Source: Hydra vulgaris
Taxonomy: Eukaryota > Cnidaria > Hydrozoa > Anthoathecata > Hydridae
DNA: 64,000 nt
Assembly: GCF_038396675.1 (NCBI RefSeq)
Contig: NC_088934.1
Span: 3,042,001 to 3,106,000, forward strand
Direction: 5' to 3'
Under the pieces are notes generated by a model. The model saw nothing but the letters and a program-made list of their open reading frames with translations. It ran no database searches and was not told the DNA's origin. Every line of letters begins with the position of its first letter. The first letter of the stretch is position 1. Of this stretch, positions 10,701-24,100 are shown one piece after another. A program made the translations under genes and the position numbers.

Positions 10701-13700
10701 CAAAGCAAAAGTATTTTCTGTTGCATACTTAAATAACCACTAAAGTCAACTTAAAAACAAAATATTATTTTAAAAATATACTGCATTTTATAGACTTCAT
10801 GTTTTTTTAGTTCAATTCAAATTTTACAACAATCTACTAGAGCTGCTTCTTATACAATAATTATTAAAAATTAAGAAACAATTTTGAAGTTATCAATAAA
10901 CAATATATGTTTGGTATAATGTATAAAACTGGTTACTGTAGCAATCAACGTGTTTTGAAACTTACTGTTAACAATGAATAAGTTTATTATGGGGTGAACA
11001 ATTACTGTAATGATAGTGACTTTACTCCACAAAGTATACAAAATGAAAATAAAACTTTAGATCTGAGTGGCAAGTTGCCCAAAAGGCATCAAATTTTCCA
11101 GTTTTGATTTTGTTTGGATAGAAAATGATTTGATTGTTGAAAGATACAAGATCAGCTACCTGTTCTAAGTAATCAAAAAGGGATGACACTTAGTCAAGAC
11201 TAGAGTGTAAAGTTGTGTCATCAGAAAATAAAATAATAAAGCCACTTAGGCAAGATTATCAGGAAGATATTGGTGAGGAACAATAGAGGATTAAGGATGG
11301 AACTTCATAGTAACCCAGAAGTTGCTAGAAACAAGGAGAGTTTAGTCCATCAAGGAATAAGGGGAGTTTAGTTTATCAACTTTAATGCTGCAGATAAAAT
11401 GAATGATTCAGTAGTCCCAAAAACTCTTCCAGATACACCATATGAAGCAAGCTTATAAAGAACATTAGCATGCCTGACTTTATCAAAAGTTTTTGATATG
11501 TCAAAAGTCCAACAGCCCTAATCTAATCCATGATAAAATCTTTCTGCTGTAACAGTAACAAGTCAGCTGAAGAACAAGTGGATCAAAATCCATATTGATT
11601 GTCAGAAAGTAAATTTTTTTGACTCAAGATGAGATATTAGATATTTGTTGATTAAATACTCAAAGATAATAAAAAAGAAAAGTTTTGGTTAGAGGGGTCA
11701 GAGGATCTCCAGTTTTTAAAAATTGGAAGCACTTATGCCATTTTTAAAAAATAATAATAATTTCTTGTTAAAAACTTTTTAAAAATTTTAGATAGAATTA
11801 AAGAGAGTTCTGAAAAGCGCTTTTGTAAGAAAAACACTGTTTCAAACAGAACACTTTGTAAGACTGTGACAGGAATGTTTTCGTACTACAAGCTGTAGAA
11901 GAATTTAGGTGAGAAGTAACTTTACCAACAAAAACAGAAGTGATTGGACAGTGCGTTAACTTCTTAGTTGTGCTTCAGTGTGTGCTACTAGGAAGAGTGT
12001 AGTCAGTAATTTTTTTTAAGTTTTTTGCATAAAAGTTCAGCCTTATCTTAGCCAGAGGTGATAAAATCAGACTTTTGTATGAGAGAGTGTTAGACTTGTC
12101 ATTGTTAATTACATTGTAAAAGATTTTCCTAAAGTATCTAGAACTTAACTTCTAATATAAAGTATGAAGTTTAGTAACCTGAGATGAATTGTTATTATGG
12201 AAATGACAACAGAAACAGTTAGAAAAGCTAGTAATAGATGGAAAAACTGGTAGAGTGAGGCTTGATATGTTACTGACAAGGAGACGAAAAACATCAGTTA
12301 AATATATTTTGTTAACTTCAAATTCAAATGTTAATAAAGTTTTTAATATAGTATTGTTTCTGAACTTGCACCCTTCTTTAGGATGATTGCTAATGCAGAC
12401 ATAATTTTGACATGGAACTATTTAGTAAATACTAATAGCATGATTAAAAATTTATTTTTTCTTTATGTTATTACTATTTTATATAAAAAAGTTTTATATC
12501 TAAAAAAAGGTAACTATATCAAAATGATAAAATATTTGAATTCAATTAATCGGAAAGCGTTATTTTGGGATATCAATGATTGATATCCCAATGATTAATT
12601 TTTAGAATTAAATATGGTGGCCTGTAATAAGTCTATTCCATGGTCAAAAAAATATGGACAACCGCGACAAACATGGGTTACATCTGATATAAAGAAACTT
12701 ATGAAAAAAAGACAATTATTGTCTTTTTTTCATTTTAAAGTCAAAAGGTCAAAGTTCATTGCATCAGGTAGAAATAATCACAAATTATAACAAAATGTCA
12801 TATTCAAATTGCCTAGAAACAATTTGAATATGACTTAGATAAAAGTTCCAAATCTGATCCTAAGATATTTTATGCTCATGTGAACAGCAAACAAAAGTAT
12901 AAGGAAGGAATTTGTGCTCCAAGGTTTCCAATGGTACAATAAGTGATAATCTTCTAGATATTTCTAATTTGTTGAACGCCTTTTTTCAATCTGTATTTTT
13001 TCAAGACAGTAACAAAACCTTACAGTAATTTGATGCTGTTACTCAAGTTTACTGTAAAAATGATATAAATAAGATAATCAGCTTAATAGAAATTATTTTA
13101 CAAGTTTTACAAAAAATTATTGGATAAACACAAAGTTTTGAGCACCTGCTCTAAAATTTGAACATTCCTATTAAACGTATTTTGAAGCTGTCCCTTGACA
13201 TTTTAAAACGCTGATATAGTTAAATTGTTATACATTTGGCCTCATCTTGAATATGCATTTTCTATTTGAAATCTATTTTTAAAGAAAATTATATTATTTT
13301 TATCGAAAGACTACAGCATAAAGTAAGAAAACAAATTCCAGGCTATTCAGAGCTGCTTTATGAGAAAAGAATAAAAAGACTAAGCTTAATATCCATAAGA
13401 AGAAAGAAGAGACTTCATTATCTTTTTTAAATGTGATAATAATATTTATCAGTCTAATATGGTATCTTCCTTAAGGAACTTTTGTCGACCTACACAACCA
13501 GCTGGAAGTGTCCGTAAATATATCCTCAATCAAATATACATTTTCAAGAACAATAGACAATTAGAATGTCAAACTTATCAGATCAATGTTGAACTTTAAA
13601 AAATTACTTGATGAACTTTATTATGTGACTTGAATATTTTAAAATTAAATATTTTAAATTGTAGTTATCAAACTAACTGCTAAAGATATGATACAACTAT

Positions 13701-16700
13701 GTATCTAGTAGATATTGCTAGATCTAGTAGATATTGCTATAAATTTAGAAATATGTTTTCAATATAAATCTAAAAATATGTCTTCAATATAAATTTAGAA
13801 TTATATCTTCAATATAAATTTAGAAATATGTTTTCAATATAAATCTAAAAATATGTCTTCAATATAAATCTAAAAATATGTCTTCAATATAAATCTAAAA
13901 ATATGTCTTCAATATAAATCTAAAAATATGTCTTCAATATAAATTTAGAAATATCTTCAATATAATTTGGTCTGTTTAGAAATATGTTTTCAATATAAGT
14001 CTAAAAATATGTTTTCAATATAAATTTAGAATTATGTCTTCAATATAAATTTAAAAATAGGTCTTTAATATAAATTTAGAAATATCTTCAATATAATTTG
14101 GTCTGTTTAGAAATATGTCTTCAATATAACTCGGTCTGACTATATGATAAATGAGCTGAAGAACCCTGATGAAAATAAGCGTCTTTATGACATAAAACAG
14201 ATTGAGATGAACATGATTGCTGCTTCGTTTGGTGGTCTTGGTACTTTTGTAGAAAAATTACACAGGTATTTTGTTGTTTTATAATTTGCTATCTTGGTAT
14301 ATGAGTATAATTTATCATGATATATTATGATACATCATGATATATTATGATAGCATCATAATATATCATGATGGTAGTATAATGCATTTGTGTATCGGTT
14401 ATTTATTATTCCAATGATTACATGTTTATAGGTATATGTGTGATGTGATGGGTGAGAGTGCTCCATTCAAAAAAGATCAGGTACATATTATTTAACATTA
14501 TTTTAGTATATATGTTGCAATAGTAACTAATTATATTATTTATGTTTATATTTTTATTTATTTATAATAACTAATAATATACTATAAGAATATATATATT
14601 TTTAACACTCTAGTTTTAATAATGTTATCTTCATTAATCCTTTTTTTTTCTTCGTGCTTTTTTTATTAATATTTCTATTACTATTATTAATAATAATACT
14701 TTTATTATTTATTGGGTTGACTTATGCCTGGTTATGCAAACTATTTTGATTACAATGCTTGTTTAAGGCAATTTTGATTATTTGAATTTTTAAAAGGTTG
14801 CAACTAATTCTGCAATAAAGAATCTTGGAAAAGGAATGGCAAAGCTATGGAAGATCTATGACAAAGAAGAGTACGTTTGAATCTTATAAATTTTAAAATA
14901 ATATTGCATTTGTATTTACATCTGCAAATGTTACTATTATAAACTAATTACAATTATTGTGTTATACTAATGGTATAACACTTGTATTAATATATGTATA
15001 ATATTATACATAAATATAAATACAAAACAATTTTGTATTTATGTTGTATCTTCTATTTACTGTTCTAATAGTAACTAATTATAATAGAAGTGTTTAGAAA
15101 GTTCTTATTTAAAATGGATATTCTTTCATTCCCAGTTCAATTCATAATATAAAACTTTTTCCAGATTTGGTCTCCTTATTTAAAAACAAACTTGCTTCAA
15201 GCTCCTTTTTAAATAAGGTGAGCTGGCCTTTTGTTTATGTACCTTTACTTTATATACCTTAATTAATTAATAAGTTAATTAATTAATTGAGATTATTTAA
15301 TTAAGCTTTTTTTTAACTATTGTTTGTTTACAAATTACATATGCCACTTTAATGACAAATGGGAGCAAATTTATTATTAAGCTTAGAGCAAAGCTTTTAA
15401 CTTGTTTCATTAGATTTTTTTTTTGTTTTAAATATTCTTATAATATTCCTGGTGTTCTGCTGGTCTCTTACTTATTTACCTTCACTTTATACACCTTAAT
15501 TAATAAGTCAATTAATTAAGATTATTTAATTAACTTCATCATATCACCTATAAGTATATTAATTTCAGCTCGGATGTATGAACATTATAAAATGTTATTC
15601 AAAAATAAAAATTCCGAAAATAAGTTAAAAGAAATAATGAGAAATATAGTTTTAAATGCCATCCTCATTTTGTTTCAGTAAAACTTTCAAATATAGTTTT
15701 TTCAGCCATCATTCTGTTGAAATTAGATGCTCATCTAGTGCACTTATTGTCTTTTTTTCATTTTAAAGTCAACACCAGAACTTGTTATTAAGTTGCTATC
15801 CACTGGTAACTAAGTTTCTAACACTGATTGTTAAGTTGCTATCTACTGGTAAATGCAAAAGATCTATTGTTAAAAACTTTTAGATGTATCTGATTTCTTT
15901 AGATGTATCTGTAATTGCTATACGTGAAGAAGATTTAATTTCATACTGAGTAACTTTTATCCATATTAACAAAGATTTAAACTAGGTTTCTGCTGTAAAA
16001 CATTTGACACCAACGAGTCCTAATAATTTAAAACAGTAACAGACATGATGCCAATGTTTACAAAAGTTAATTTTTTTGTTGTTGTTGTTGCAAAATAGTT
16101 AATTCTTTATAAAATCATAAAATGTGGGGAATAAATACCCATGAACATCAATTCTTCTTGTTGTTAAAAGATTGTTGTTCAAAGATTGGGCAGGCAGAAT
16201 CATTACTTCACAATATTCATAATATTTAATTTCTTGAATTGAATTAATTGATTTGTGAATCTTTGTATTTTACAGAAATCCATTATATCTTTTATTTGGT
16301 GATGTTTATGAAAGTTTGAAAAAATATTTTTAGCTATAATAATAATAACATGAGCTATCATCATACTATATCATAAGCTATCAATAAATTTTTGACATAT
16401 TTTGTTTAGTCATTTTGATAAACACATTTGCTTTTCTATAAAGTTTCTTAATATTTCTATAAAGTTTCTTAATATATTTTATAAAGTTTCCTCATATTAG
16501 TTTTTGAAATCTCTAACATTTTCTCAACATCTTGTTTAGCTACACTTTATATAATTAGGGTTATATTTAAAATGTTGTGGTAACTATGGTAACTGAACAA
16601 ATAGCTTGCTCCCTCCTTTACAATTTTTTATGAAAAATGAAACTAAATTTGTACCTCTGTTATTGTAGCAACTTAAAACATAAAACAATTTAATTAAAAC

Positions 16701-19700
16701 ATGAAACTGTTTTTTTGTTTATCCTGTAAATAATTGCTTTAGCTTTTCTGTCAGATTTTAATAAGGAAATGGCAATATGGAAATCTGTTCTAACAACGCA
16801 AGCGTATAATCAATGACATGAAATTTATACAGTAAAATCTCGTTAACATATTGTAGCAACATTAGTAATGATAAACGGTTCAAATTTATTTATTCCATAA
16901 TTTAAATAATCTTATATGTTTATTATTTATTTTAGTTTTAATTTTTTTTTGTTTTTTTTTTGTTTTAGTTTTATTTGAATTCTTATTATTTTATTTTTTT
17001 TAAGAAGATTTATTTGCTTATTTTACAATTTTTTTTTCTTCAAGTTTCTTCATATTTAAGTTATGATAATTTTCAGTGCATTTATAAAATGTATACAAAT
17101 TTTCAAATTATCTTAACAGCTGTGGTCAAGTTTTCAAAATCAAATAATATAGTACTAACTTGAACGGTCTTATAATAGAGTAAAATCACAGTTTGTTATG
17201 TTTTAAGTTGCTACAATAACAGAGGTACAAATTTAGTTTCATTTTTCATAAAAATAGTAAAGGAGAGAGCAAGTTATTTGTTCAGTTACCATAGTTACTT
17301 GTTTTGTTTTTATAGATTGTATAAATCTTATATAAAGCAGAAACAATTCAGTTGACCACATGCACTAATTTTTAAATTTTATCCAAACACAAAGTTTTAA
17401 ACTGTATCTAAATACAATCTTTAATTACTTATTTGTTTGTGTTCCTCAATAAAAAAAATTTGTTCACTTTCCTCATTCCATTAATTTAAAAAGAACCAGT
17501 TCCAAGCTTAGTTCCTCAAAAAATATGAATCTGAAATCTGTTTAGTTTGGATTGCATTCTTTTACACACTAATAAAAAAGTATATACATTAATTTTTTAA
17601 TACATTAAATAATTAACATGTAATGGGTATAATTATGTATAAAATGTTGTTAAAGTCATTTAATTGATTAAGTATTTTGAGAAATGAGATTTTTTTTTTT
17701 TTGTCAATTCACCTCCCCAAGGCCCAGAAGGCCACTACAGGCGAGGAGGCTACTTAATTGTGGTTATAACCCTCTCTCAACTCTATAACTCCGAAACACA
17801 AAACTTGACGAGCAAGGCCGCTGCGCGGAGAAACAAGTTGAGCGCAATACCACCAGGGACGTGATGGGGATCGAACTCGGAACCTCTCGCTTATGAAGCG
17901 AGTGCCCTACCACTACACCACTACCGAAAATTTCATCATGAAATATATGTAATGGTTCATGAGATCATGAAATATATGTAATGGTTAGTGATGCTATGGT
18001 TAGCAATCATTTGTGAATTTTATAAAAATGTGTAATAACTTATTAATAATTAGTTTTTAATTTCTCACTTTCTAGACTAAAAAGTTAAGTTTTCAATTTC
18101 TATAAAGTTAAGCTTTAATTTTTAGAATACTTATTTTTCCTTTTAGCTCTGTTGTGATTTTTGTTGTTCAAAATGGCGAAAGAAATCGATTTGATCAAAG
18201 ACTTTTAGAGTATAATTTTCAAGAAAGGTAACATAATGAATAATAAATAAGATAAAAATTAATTTTTTTTAAACTAAAATTACTATAACAAATTATCAAC
18301 TTAATTCCTTCATCTCAAATTTAATGTTCTTTTTATTTTGCTATTTTTTGAAATTTAACAGTGTTTAAATGTTACTCTCATGTATAGTTTAATGTTGCTG
18401 CTATATTAGCCTTATTTAAAATTTAATTTTGATATCTTTTTTCAAATATATGCTAAGTAAATGAACATGAGCTAGAAATCTTACAATACAGCATACATTG
18501 TACAAGGTTTCAAAGTTATTAAGTCAAAATATTTTAAAATTTTCTCTGATCACATTATAAAAGTTGTTTCTAGTTTATTAAAAAGAAAGAAGGGTATAGT
18601 TCTAATAAACTCATTAGTTTTCTGGGGTTTCATCCTAGTTTCCATATTGCTTCTTATCTGCTCTGTCTGAGAGCATTAGTTCTTTAAATAGGCTTAGTTT
18701 GCTGATGACGCAATTAGATATTCTTATCTTGAAAAAATTTTTTTTTTTTATTCAGGCTGTTAACTTTAAATCTACATTTTTAAACTGATGTACTAAAACT
18801 CAAGCTTTTTTTTGACATCGACAACAATTTCTTGAATGACAACATATTTATTTATTTTTTTTTTATGCTGATAAAAAATTTTATTTTTATGTCTGAATCT
18901 AATAAAATTTTATCCCTGTATGGAATATCTGGTTGCCATAGATAGGCTGGCTCCTCTTATGATGTACTTTTTTTAAACAATAACATAAAAATATGTTAAA
19001 AACAATGTTGCGATGGAGCATTGTAAATATTATTGTACCTGTTCTAGCAGCATATGCTAAATCTCGTTCACTTTTTTACTATTTTATTCTGATTCATTCC
19101 CAACAAGGCAAGTAATCACTGTTAAAATGGAAGTTACTCTAAAACAAAGACTAGTGTTAAAGAGCAAAGAATTGTTGACAGAGGGCTTAAAAAGATGTAG
19201 GTTGTATAATTTAGGAAAACATAAAGATTAGAGAAAATGGAAAACTTTGCTGAATGACGAGCAAGCAAGAATGAATTTTGTTTGATGATGCTAGAGATGA
19301 TAACTCCTTTCAGTAGCGACCATGTTAGTATTTGTATTTTGATGGGAGAGAGACTCTACTTGACAGATAAAGCAGGTGTAACTATGTTTAGAATGAGTTT
19401 TTGGATCTTGTCTAGAAGTGAAAGACCATCATTAGAAAAACCAGCCCAAATATGACAACAGTATTTCATACAGGGAATAAGAGATTTGTAGAGGTAGAGA
19501 ATGGAATCAGGAGTAAGATAATGACGACCACAATGAAAAGAAGCAACCTTAGCAGATGCTAATTTAGCAACCGATGGTATATATGATTTATATAAGAGTT
19601 CAGCAGTGAATGATAATCTAAGAAAACTCAGTGAGAGGGTTGCCATTCGTCAATATAGGAATGTCGACAGTATTGCTATAGCTTTTTGTAGTAAATAAGT

Positions 19701-21068
19701 TTTGTTGGAGTTGAAAATTCACAAGCCACTGTAAGTCCCAATCTGTTACAGAGGTGAGATCAGATTCAAGATTAGCTGCCTGTTCTAAACAATCTAAAAG
19801 AGAAGACTTCTTGTTAAGACAGGAGTATAAAGTTTAGTCATCAGCGAATAAAGTAAATGTAAGAACTTAAATTAAATAAATAAATGTAAAGACTTTAAAA
19901 TAAATGACCTTAAATGTAAGACTATCTGGATTTTTATTAATATAGATAAGAAACAAAACAGGACAAAGAATAGAACTTTGGCGTACCTCAGAAGTTACTG
20001 AAAATGAAGAAGAGTGTTGGCCTTTGAGGATGACTTTGATAAAGTGATTAGAAAGAATTGGTTTGATAATCTCAAAAACTTTCCCAGATACCAGGTTTTG
20101 CAAGATATGAAGCAACCTTTATGGAAGACCAGCATGCCAAACTTTATTGAAAGCTTTAGATATGTCAAGAGCAATAGCCCTAGCCTCACTGCCTCCATCT
20201 AATGCATGATAAAGTCTTTCAGTCACAGTAGTTAGCAAGTCAGCCGTAGAGCAAGAGGGTTGAAAACTGTATTGATTGTCTGACATTAAGTTATACGACT
20301 CAAGATGGGATTTGAGAAATTTGTTAATCAAAGACTTAGACCTTGCTAATAACTGAAAGAAGATTAATCAAACAATAGTTAACTTAAGCATTACAAAAGA
20401 TGAAAACCAAAAGCAGTTTCTTCAATTGGTCAGTCTTTACCGGAAGGAATTTCCGGTTGCATCAAAGTCTGCCTTGATGAAGATGACTGTTAATAATAGA
20501 TAATTGCCTAATGCATTTTATAGTACGTAGTGTACAAAAAATACTGTACTGAATATTTATTTAGCAGTATTGTTTTTAAACAATAAACATCAACAGTCCA
20601 CATAGTATTAACTTAAAAATACAAGTATTAACTTAAAGTATATCTACTATAGCATATTTATGTAACAAATTGTTACCATATTTTTGTTACATTAACTAAA
20701 AATTAATTTTCAGAAATAGAAGAAAAAAAAAGAATGAAAGAAAAGACTATTTCCCCATGTCAAACCCTGATGTAGCAGCACTCCACTGCGAGTCAAGCTA
20801 TTTGTCAGTCATATTTCAGTATGATGTCAGACTGCTCACCTAGACCAGCAGTATAAGATATATATGAAATAGTAGAATGATTATTTTTTATTACCTTACA
20901 CCAAAAATGTGACAAAATATGGAAACCCCTAAATATTATCCAATTTACTTTAAATTTTGCCCAATGATTACTATTGTCATATAGAACAAGGGCAAACTTG
21001 AGGACAACCTAAAGTTTGCCCTTGGTAGGGTGATGCAAAAGTTTTAACCCTAAAAATTTTGCATCACC

Positions 21069-21143
<75 letters not shown>

Positions 21144-24100
21144 TCAGTGTGCAGCAGCTAGGAGCCAAGAAACATGTTCCTGTGCTATTTCGATCTCTGG
21201 AGCAAATACACAAATACGGAAAAATAAATGATGACAGGACTTGCTTTGTGTAAGAAGTTATTTTTTCAGTGTTTAAATTTTTTTTTTTTACTAACTTTAA
21301 AATAAGGTTCAAATTAATTTAAAATTTTTTTTTAATATTTTTAATATTTTGCTTTTATTTTATAAAAAATCAAATTTATATTAATCCAAGTTTAATATTA
21401 CAGTGAAGGTCATGAAGTTGCATTGTTTTACTTTCGTGCTACATATACACCAAATGACTACACAAGTCCTGAAGTATATTTATTTTTAAAGTTTTGTTGT
21501 GATATTGTGTTTTATTGTAAATAGTTATACTTAATGAGTTACATTATTCATAATTATAAATTACATGTGGTTTGTTACAATTCAATTTAAATTTTAGTTT
21601 TAGTTGGTTCATGACTAATGTTTAGCAATTAATTTATTGTCAGTATTGTATTGTAACTAGATTACCTTTCATAATAGATTACCCTTTACAGTATATTGAC
21701 ACTGATGTCATTTGTAATGCCATTTACCTGATAATCTCGTATGATTCATGATTATATTTAGAAAATATCTATTTTCAATCAATAAGAATTCACTCAGCAA
21801 AATTTTATTCAAACAACTTTTAGACAACCATCAAAAGCCCTAATATAGCAACATAGTTTCAATATTGTATATGCAATTAGTTATCTTCTAAATTTTTTTT
21901 TCTGTCAACTAAAATTATTTTAATATTTCCATGAAAACAAACTTTACTTTAATAAAGTTTATTTTTATGGAAAAATCAACTTGCATAAAACTTGCATTAC
22001 TAATACTAATAAACCATTATAAAATGCCACACAGTTACTAAATTATTTTCTATAACATTCAGTTCTTTTTTATTCAAAGATAACTCAAGAAAAGTTTAGA
22101 GAATTTCAAAAGTAGTTTTAAAACTTTCAATAAAAGTTTCAAGCAAAAATAAATTTTCAGTTTTCAAACAAAAGTTAATTGTGCAATAAATTCACATGAA
22201 ATGTTTAAACAAGTTTTTTATATCAAAAAGTATCAAAAGTTTTGATAAAGGTTTTCAAAAATTTTGAATAAAAATTGTCATTTATTTTTTGAACTTTTTA
22301 TAAAGTGTTTTAATTATTATTTTAAAAAACTAGAAAAAAAAATTAAACTATTACGCTTATAAAGTTTAGAAAATCAGTGAAAACCTAAAAAAGTCATAAA
22401 ATTTTTTTAAAAATTCCTTAAATCTGGGAAAACTCAGAAAATATTTTCAAAATTCGAGCTGGTTATTAGTTTTCTATTTTGAAGTTATTTTGCAACGTCC
22501 AAATTTTGAATCTCTATTATTATTGGAAGCTGACATGATAAGATTTGTAACTCAACTTTGACTTTGATGCCAGTGAATTGGGACTTGACTTGTCAGTTCA
22601 ATGAATTGTGGCTTGAATTGTCAAGTCAATGAATTGTGGTTTGAGTTGACAATTCAATGAATTATAACTTGAATTGTCAATCCAATGGATTGTAGCTTAA
22701 ACCGTCAAGTCAATTAATTGTGACTTGAATTGTCAAGTTAATGAATTGTGGCTTGGCTTAAAGTTCAAGTCAAGGTTTTGAAAAATTAAGAGAAAAAAAT
22801 TTAGTAAAACTTACTAAACATCTGCTGCAATATAAAGCTAAGTTTTTACATTCATTCAGCATATTACATTTTGGCAGTTGTGGGACAAAAAGTTTAGGAG
22901 CGAAAAGATGTAAAAGCAATTTTTTAAAATTCTTTTTTTAACTGCACAGACTTGTTTTTAATTTTTTTTTTTTCAATGTCTGACAGCTTTTTTTTTTTTT
23001 CAATGTCTGACAGCCTTTTTTTTTTTCAATGTCTGACAGCCTTTTAAGTTGCTTTAAGCTTGCTGAGAGAATAATATCTCTTATATTGTATAAAAAATGT
23101 TCATCATTTGTTGTATTGACTCTAGTAATATCTTTGCTTGCTGAAAACTCTGACATGAATCCATTTTTTAACCTTCATGTTAAACAACTTAAAGAATTTT
23201 GTGTTATTTTAAATCTAAAAAATAAACTTATAGAAGTATAATTCGAGCATTTTTATCTACATTAAGTTAAATTATTATTCACCCTCATTTGTTTATATTT
23301 ATAAAATAAAAATAACTTTTTTATATATGGAGACAAATTTTAATTTGAAATTTTAAATATTTCACTCTTCTACAAAATTACAAATATTATCTTATATTTC
23401 CCTATTAATTCTTCAATTTCAGTTGGGTTTTAGTCCTTCAATTTCAGTGAGGGTTTTCTCTTTCAATTTCAGTGGGGGTATTTTAGTTGTTCAATGTAAA
23501 TAAAATTTTGCTGAGATCATTTTTTTGCAGATAAAAATGGGACCAACTAAATTGTATTATATTTTCATTATTAAATTATCAATAAATATCTGTGTTTTGT
23601 ATTTCATTAATCTAAACAATTAATCTTTTTTCTTAAAGTGTTGGGAAGCTCGTCTAATGATTGAGAGATCAACAGCAGCTAAATGTCCATCAATGGCTGA
23701 AAATCTTATTGGAACAAAAAAAGTGCAACAAGTTTTTGCCAAACCTGGTATGGTTGAAAGATTTGTCAACAATCCAGAAGTGGTTAAGAAAATCCGAAAA
23801 ACCTTTGCTGGTTTATATTCTCTAGATGAGGTTTTTTATTTCTTTTTATAATGTTCCAATGAATTTTGCAATGTTTATTGCAGTATTTAGCTATGTTTAG
23901 TGCAATATTCAGTCATGTTTGTTGCAGTATTTTGTAGTTTACTTGTTTGTTGCAGTTCAATTGTAAATTTTTTTTTCATGCGGGCAGTTTAATTACAATT
24001 TATACTGACTTATCAAAAAGAGAGTATGTTATATATATTTTTGACCTGTATTTTATATAATACCTTTACTTTCCAAAATGCAAAGAACTTATGCAAAAGT

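Larger units (their letters stand above)
12605..13620 (+). mobile_element. Decayed LINE fragment with RT core deleted
   Basis: 12616 onward reads [15 protein letters not shown], and 12840-13010 reads [14 protein letters not shown] then [11 protein letters not shown], the linker between endonuclease and RT in CR1-like LINEs. At 13230-13420 it jumps to the C-terminal block (PHLEYAFSI and the region normally reading YEERLKxLxLxSLEERR). The catalytic RT core is missing and stops are frequent. Two perfect hairpins lie inside. Confidence 0.7.

Noticed and set aside
17860..17930. Functional tRNA gene
   Set aside because: The tRNA-like head continues into a SINE body with a poly(A) tail and has no acceptor-stem match.
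21059..21312. Frames encoding runs of Tyr-Ile on both strands
   Set aside because: Translation of the TA repeat; only 21148-21249 is coding, as GSS exon 7.
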